Shown: positions 60,438 to 64,000 of the stretch, in pieces
How the letters are laid out: each line of letters begins with the position of its first letter
How positions within the stretch are numbered: the first letter of the stretch is position 1
Assembly (NCBI GenBank): GCA_963678675.1
Contig: OY783197.1
Location: 28,145,470 to 28,209,469, forward strand
DNA: 64,000 nt
Source: Xiphydria camelus
Lineage: Eukaryota; Arthropoda; Insecta; Hymenoptera; Xiphydriidae
Direction of reading: 5' to 3'
Made by a program: the position numbers and the translations under genes
The notes under the pieces: generated by a model
The model's database searches: none
What the model was told of the DNA's origin: nothing
What the model saw: only the letters and a program-made list of their open reading frames with translations

Positions 60438-60855
60438 GTTGCACCCTAGGGTTGTGGTGATGTACTATACTAGTGGTGCTCTATAAATGAGTAAAGATTC
60501 GGCCAAATCGGTGACCCGAAAGCCTGAGCCTCTCTTGTTAGAGAGTTGAAAGTAAAACGTCTTCATGGATTTCTGTAGACGACCAAAATATAAGAAAAAT
60601 CCGATGGCCTGTAAATTCGAAAGCGGTATATGTTTTATTTCTCCAAAATACTAAGGCAAAGTTAAAAATATAAGGGCTCTCTAGTCTATAAGTACCTTTC
60701 AAAATATCACGAGAATAAATCAAAAGTAACGTGGTTATAATTAATTTACTCGTATCGGTATAAAATGTGAGACTTTAATTTTGTGGTAATAAAAAGCTAT
60801 TCTTCTACATGTACGTATCTTCCTCATGAATAAATTCCAAAAAGTAGTGAAATCC
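60438..60855. other. intergenic, nothing identified
   Basis: AT-rich spacer between two palindromic elements. No gene or repeat resolved. Confidence 0.35.
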
Positions 60856-61582
60856 CCCCACAAAAACAGATTCTCTGTAAAAAAAAGGCGGCATGTTCAT
60901 TCAGTGCCAACAAAAATTGATACGTAAAATACTCTCCAAAAAAGATTTGAAATCAATTAAGATCGCCATGTTCAAGATTTATATATAAAAAGTAAAAGGC
61001 ATCATTTGAAAGGGAAATTATTGTAAATCAGGTTACTAAAAAATTCGACTAAAAAAATTTATAAAAAAATTTTAATAAAAAAGAACTTGCCGCGTTTTTT
61101 CCTTCAAAATAAAAAATTCAGACAGAGAATTATATTCGATGTTTATGCACTTATGATTTTAAATAAATTCATACACTCTTATATGATACCACCAGTATAC
61201 CGAACGTCGCACGGGAAACCGATCAGGCGGGGGCCTTCTGGATTTCTCTGAATTTGACTTCGACAGTGCAATTTATGAATCACTCTAGCACTGTCCAAGC
61301 ACTGCCAATATTCGGTATAGTGAACAAAATATGAAAACTTAAACGCGGCAAGTTCTTTTTTATTAAAATTTTTTTATAAATTTTTTTAGTCGAATTTTTT
61401 AGTAACCTGATTTACAATAATTTCCCTTTCAAATGATGCCTTTTACTTTTTATATATAAATCTTGAACATGGCGATCTTAATTGATTTCAAATCTTTTTT
61501 GGAGATTATTTTACGTATCAATTTTTGTTGGCACTGAATGAACATGCCGCCTTTTTTTTACAGAGAATCTGTTTTTGTGGGG
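60856..61582. repeat. foldback element with 242-bp near-perfect arms
   Basis: 60856-61097 and 61341-61582 are equal-length reverse complements (ends CCCCACAAAAACAGATTCTC and its complement; inner ends GAACTTGCCGCGTTT). The 243-base loop is non-coding. Very high arm identity suggests a recent or gene-converted foldback DNA transposon. A target duplication is not evident. Confidence 0.85.
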
Positions 61583-62961
61583 TATATACATTCCGTAAAT
61601 TATTGTGAGTTCCAAAGTCCGCCAGACGAGAGCGTACACATATAAACGCCGCAGTGTTTATATGTCCTGTCTCGAGGTTTACAATCAGACAAATATACCG
61701 CGTAGCGATAATCGCGATGAATTCGATAAAAAATTCAATTCTGATCCTTGCTCCGTGAATGACGCATCTCGTCCGTCTCCGAGCCTGATGCAATTAGACG
61801 AATATCGCGTTGCGATGACGGTGATATGACTTGGAATAAAAATTCTATTTCGACATTCGCTCTGTGGCGGATATATGGGCTAAATAAATCGCAACACTCT
61901 CGCTACGTTCACCTGACGATCGATGTCACCAGCAGCCTTCTATTCGTCGTTAACCGCGATACGATATATATATACGCGTGACAATATTTATGATCTCCCA
62001 TATTCTACGCGTATCTCGATGAACCCGCTGATCCCGCTTCTCCACCGTCGCTAATAAGAATCCGCTGCATATGGAAACGTGCACGCGGATATATATATTC
62101 TTATCTTCGCGGCGAGCAGAGCGGAGACGCAAACCCCGGTATATTTATCTCCAACTAGGATTCCTCTCCAGACGCGCGCTTCCCACGAGATACCGCATCA
62201 TTCACGCGCACACGTAGAAATTGTTAGTTGTCCCATAACGATTGCACAAAACCCCCGATTGGAATAGAACTATGCGGAACTATGCCGAGGAATCGACATT
62301 GGATCGAATCGCATCGGTGATGTCGAAATAAAATATCGCTCGGCTTCTCGATGCGCGTACCAAATGGCAAAAGTTTTAATTACTTTTCATGCCGATTCTT
62401 CGTCAGTCGGTCGGGAAGTTTGGGTGTGCGCCCGAATGTAAATTCTTTTTTATTCTACGAGGAAGCCAAATTTCACCGCGAGAAAATATTTTCCTCTCCC
62501 TCGAACTCTCTCTATGCAAAAAAAGAAACCAGGAATTTGTACTGCCTCATTCAGCAGTGCTGAAATTCGAGCTCATCAAAAATTTGTATACGGGGGACAC
62601 ATTTCTATTTACTGTTTACAACTGTACCAAACGCTGCACGGTGAGAAGAGTGTATTAATGACTGTTATACTGGATGATAGATTTGTCATTTTGGAGAATG
62701 TATTGCGTGCGTTGCTCTACTGTATGACAATAGTTGACATGCATTTAGTGAACTTCACTGAACGTATGTCAATCGTTGTCATATACGGTAAAGCGATTAA
62801 TGAACGCGATACCTTCCCCAAAATGTCAGATCTATTATCTGGTGTAACAGTGATTAATATACTCTTCTCTTCGTGTAGTTTAATTAAATATAACATCTAT
62901 TTTTGCTCAGGAATTTCGATCGATTCCCCAGGAAAAACACCTGAATACCCAGGCGGAAAAG
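61583..62961. other. intergenic, no gene recognised
   Basis: The longest frame (62514-62978, 154 codons, plus strand) lacks protein-like composition and family features and runs into the hairpin at 62962, so I do not call a gene. Confidence 0.35.
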
Positions 62962-63034
62962 TTCTATACATTTTGTAAATAATCCATATGTGGTTTTGGT
63001 CATATATGGATTATCCTATAGAAAATGTATAGAA
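62962..63034. repeat. short hairpin, arms about 30 bp
   Basis: TTCTATACATTTTGTAAATA and ATAATCCATATGTGG on the left pair with TATATGGATTATCC and GAAAATGTATAGAA on the right around a GTTTTGGTC loop. It is probably the end of a small inverted-repeat element. Confidence 0.6.
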
Positions 63035-63332
63035 TTGTTCTGCATGGATTACTGTGTAACTGATACAGCTTCCTGAACAGAATCGTATTTAAATGCCAGT
63101 TAAACTGTAATTCGTGTAGCTCCGTTTTTTCCCCGTCGTCTTTTCCAGCCCCGAGCTCACCCTTTCCAAACTCTCGATTTCAACGAAGCTCTACCGCTCC
63201 GGAAAGTCACCCGATAGCACCGACCCTTTCCCCCGGACGTCGCGCATCTTCTCGCCCAGTTACGAAACGCGCCCGTAGCGTCCGCAGGCTATCGCTTTAC
63301 CGTCGAATAATAAGGAAGTCGTACGAAGAGCG

Positions 63333-63363
63333 GAGAGAGAAAGAGAGAGAGAGAGAGAGAGAT
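63333..63363. repeat. (GA)n microsatellite
   Basis: About 15 GA units with one AA interruption. Confidence 0.9.
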
Positions 63364-64000
63364 AGGGCGAAGCCAGTATTCGGCGTTTATATCCTTAAAC
63401 CGTGTTATATCGATTGGTGCCGTTCAGTGCCAGGTGTCGGCCCCGGTGGGCTCCACCTCCCTCCGCGGTTAGTCGACCCCCATAGCCTCGCCAACCCACG
63501 GATCGCGAGGGCTAACACCACCACGAGGTGGTGCTGACCACCTCGCGGAGGCGAGGCGCGACGGAGCCTCGAGTTCTGGGCCGAGCGTCTTCGACGGCCG
63601 GTCCGTGTGCTGCACCGCGCGCGCGATCCACGGGATGCCAGGCTCACGGGGATACTCGAGGTACGCTGACCGCGCGTCCCCCGTGTTGACGGGGTGAAAG
63701 AGTGGCGCGGCTTTCGCCGTGTCGTTCGAACGCGATTAATCCGTCTTCGCTCGGGCGAAAGATCGTCCGAGTCGATGCGAAACCGGGAAAATTTGAGATT
63801 CGTCCGGAGATAACAGGTTCCAACCGTTTTGTAGCGCTTTAATTTCGATACGAGGAGGTGAATCGGTGTTCCTATATTTTGTTACACGCGTGTATTCGAT
63901 CGAGGCTCGATTTCGCACTTGAGATTTCCCCGAGCCGATTTCGTAGAGTCTCCGATTGTCGTAGTCTCCGAGCGTCGACGCGTCCTCCCCCCTTCAACTT
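63364..64000. other. GC-rich stretch at the window edge, unassigned
   Basis: CpG-rich with a small self-complementary patch near 63518-63545 (ACCACGAGGTGGT, ACCACCTCGCG). It could be the promoter of a gene beyond the window or part of a non-LTR retrotransposon. Neither can be decided here. Confidence 0.3.

Noticed and set aside
62514..62978. A 154-codon plus-strand frame
   Set aside because: No initiation context, no domain, and it ends inside a hairpin repeat; probably chance in AT-rich DNA.

Overview
The window looks like insect nuclear DNA, most likely hymenopteran and plausibly an ant. The evidence is long spliced genes with short GT-AG introns, an insect-only secreted MBF2-type gene, and animal PARG and WDFY3/Blue-cheese genes. 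GC-rich gene flanks alternate with AT-rich stretches full of small TA-flanked inverted-repeat elements. The species cannot be read from the sequence alone.

Layout. 1-6813: gene-poor flank with four short inverted-repeat elements. 6814-10443 (+): poly(ADP-ribose) glycohydrolase, 10 coding exons, 798 aa, ending in a PCNA-binding-like motif. 11922-27781 (+): blue cheese/WDFY3/ALFY, rebuilt here as 44 coding exons and 3457 aa, essentially full length. 27782-31292: AT-rich stretch between two convergent genes, probably including 3'UTRs. 31293-32998 (-): a 461-aa nuclear-type protein with a KIF4-tail-like CXC domain and a C-terminal C2HC finger but no motor. 33341-37075: a Mutator-like DNA transposon with perfect 19-bp terminal repeats and an open 572-aa transposase. 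It is split by a 996-bp miniature LTR retrotransposon (TRIM-type) whose two 214-bp LTRs are identical. 38576-40273 (+): a single-exon 565-aa membrane-anchored protein resembling the bacterial/fungal ATP-grasp fold. 45785-47610 (+): a two-exon secreted MBF2-family gene with three repeat structures in its intron. From 47.6 kb to the end I find no confident gene. There are two possible exons (about 49.2 kb and 50.4 kb), many small inverted-repeat elements, a transposase relic, a palindrome with a tRNA-like sequence in each arm, and a foldback with 242-bp arms.

The genes are separate eukaryotic transcription units with no operon-like logic. PARG removes poly(ADP-ribose) in the nucleus. Blue cheese is a scaffold for selective autophagy. 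The CXC/C2HC protein is probably nuclear. The MBF2-like protein is secreted. The most notable observations are the very recent TRIM insertion inside the Mutator-like element, the ATP-grasp-like gene with an altered metal-binding site, the motor-less KIF4-tail-like protein, the PARG C-terminal PIP box, and the tRNA-bearing palindrome.
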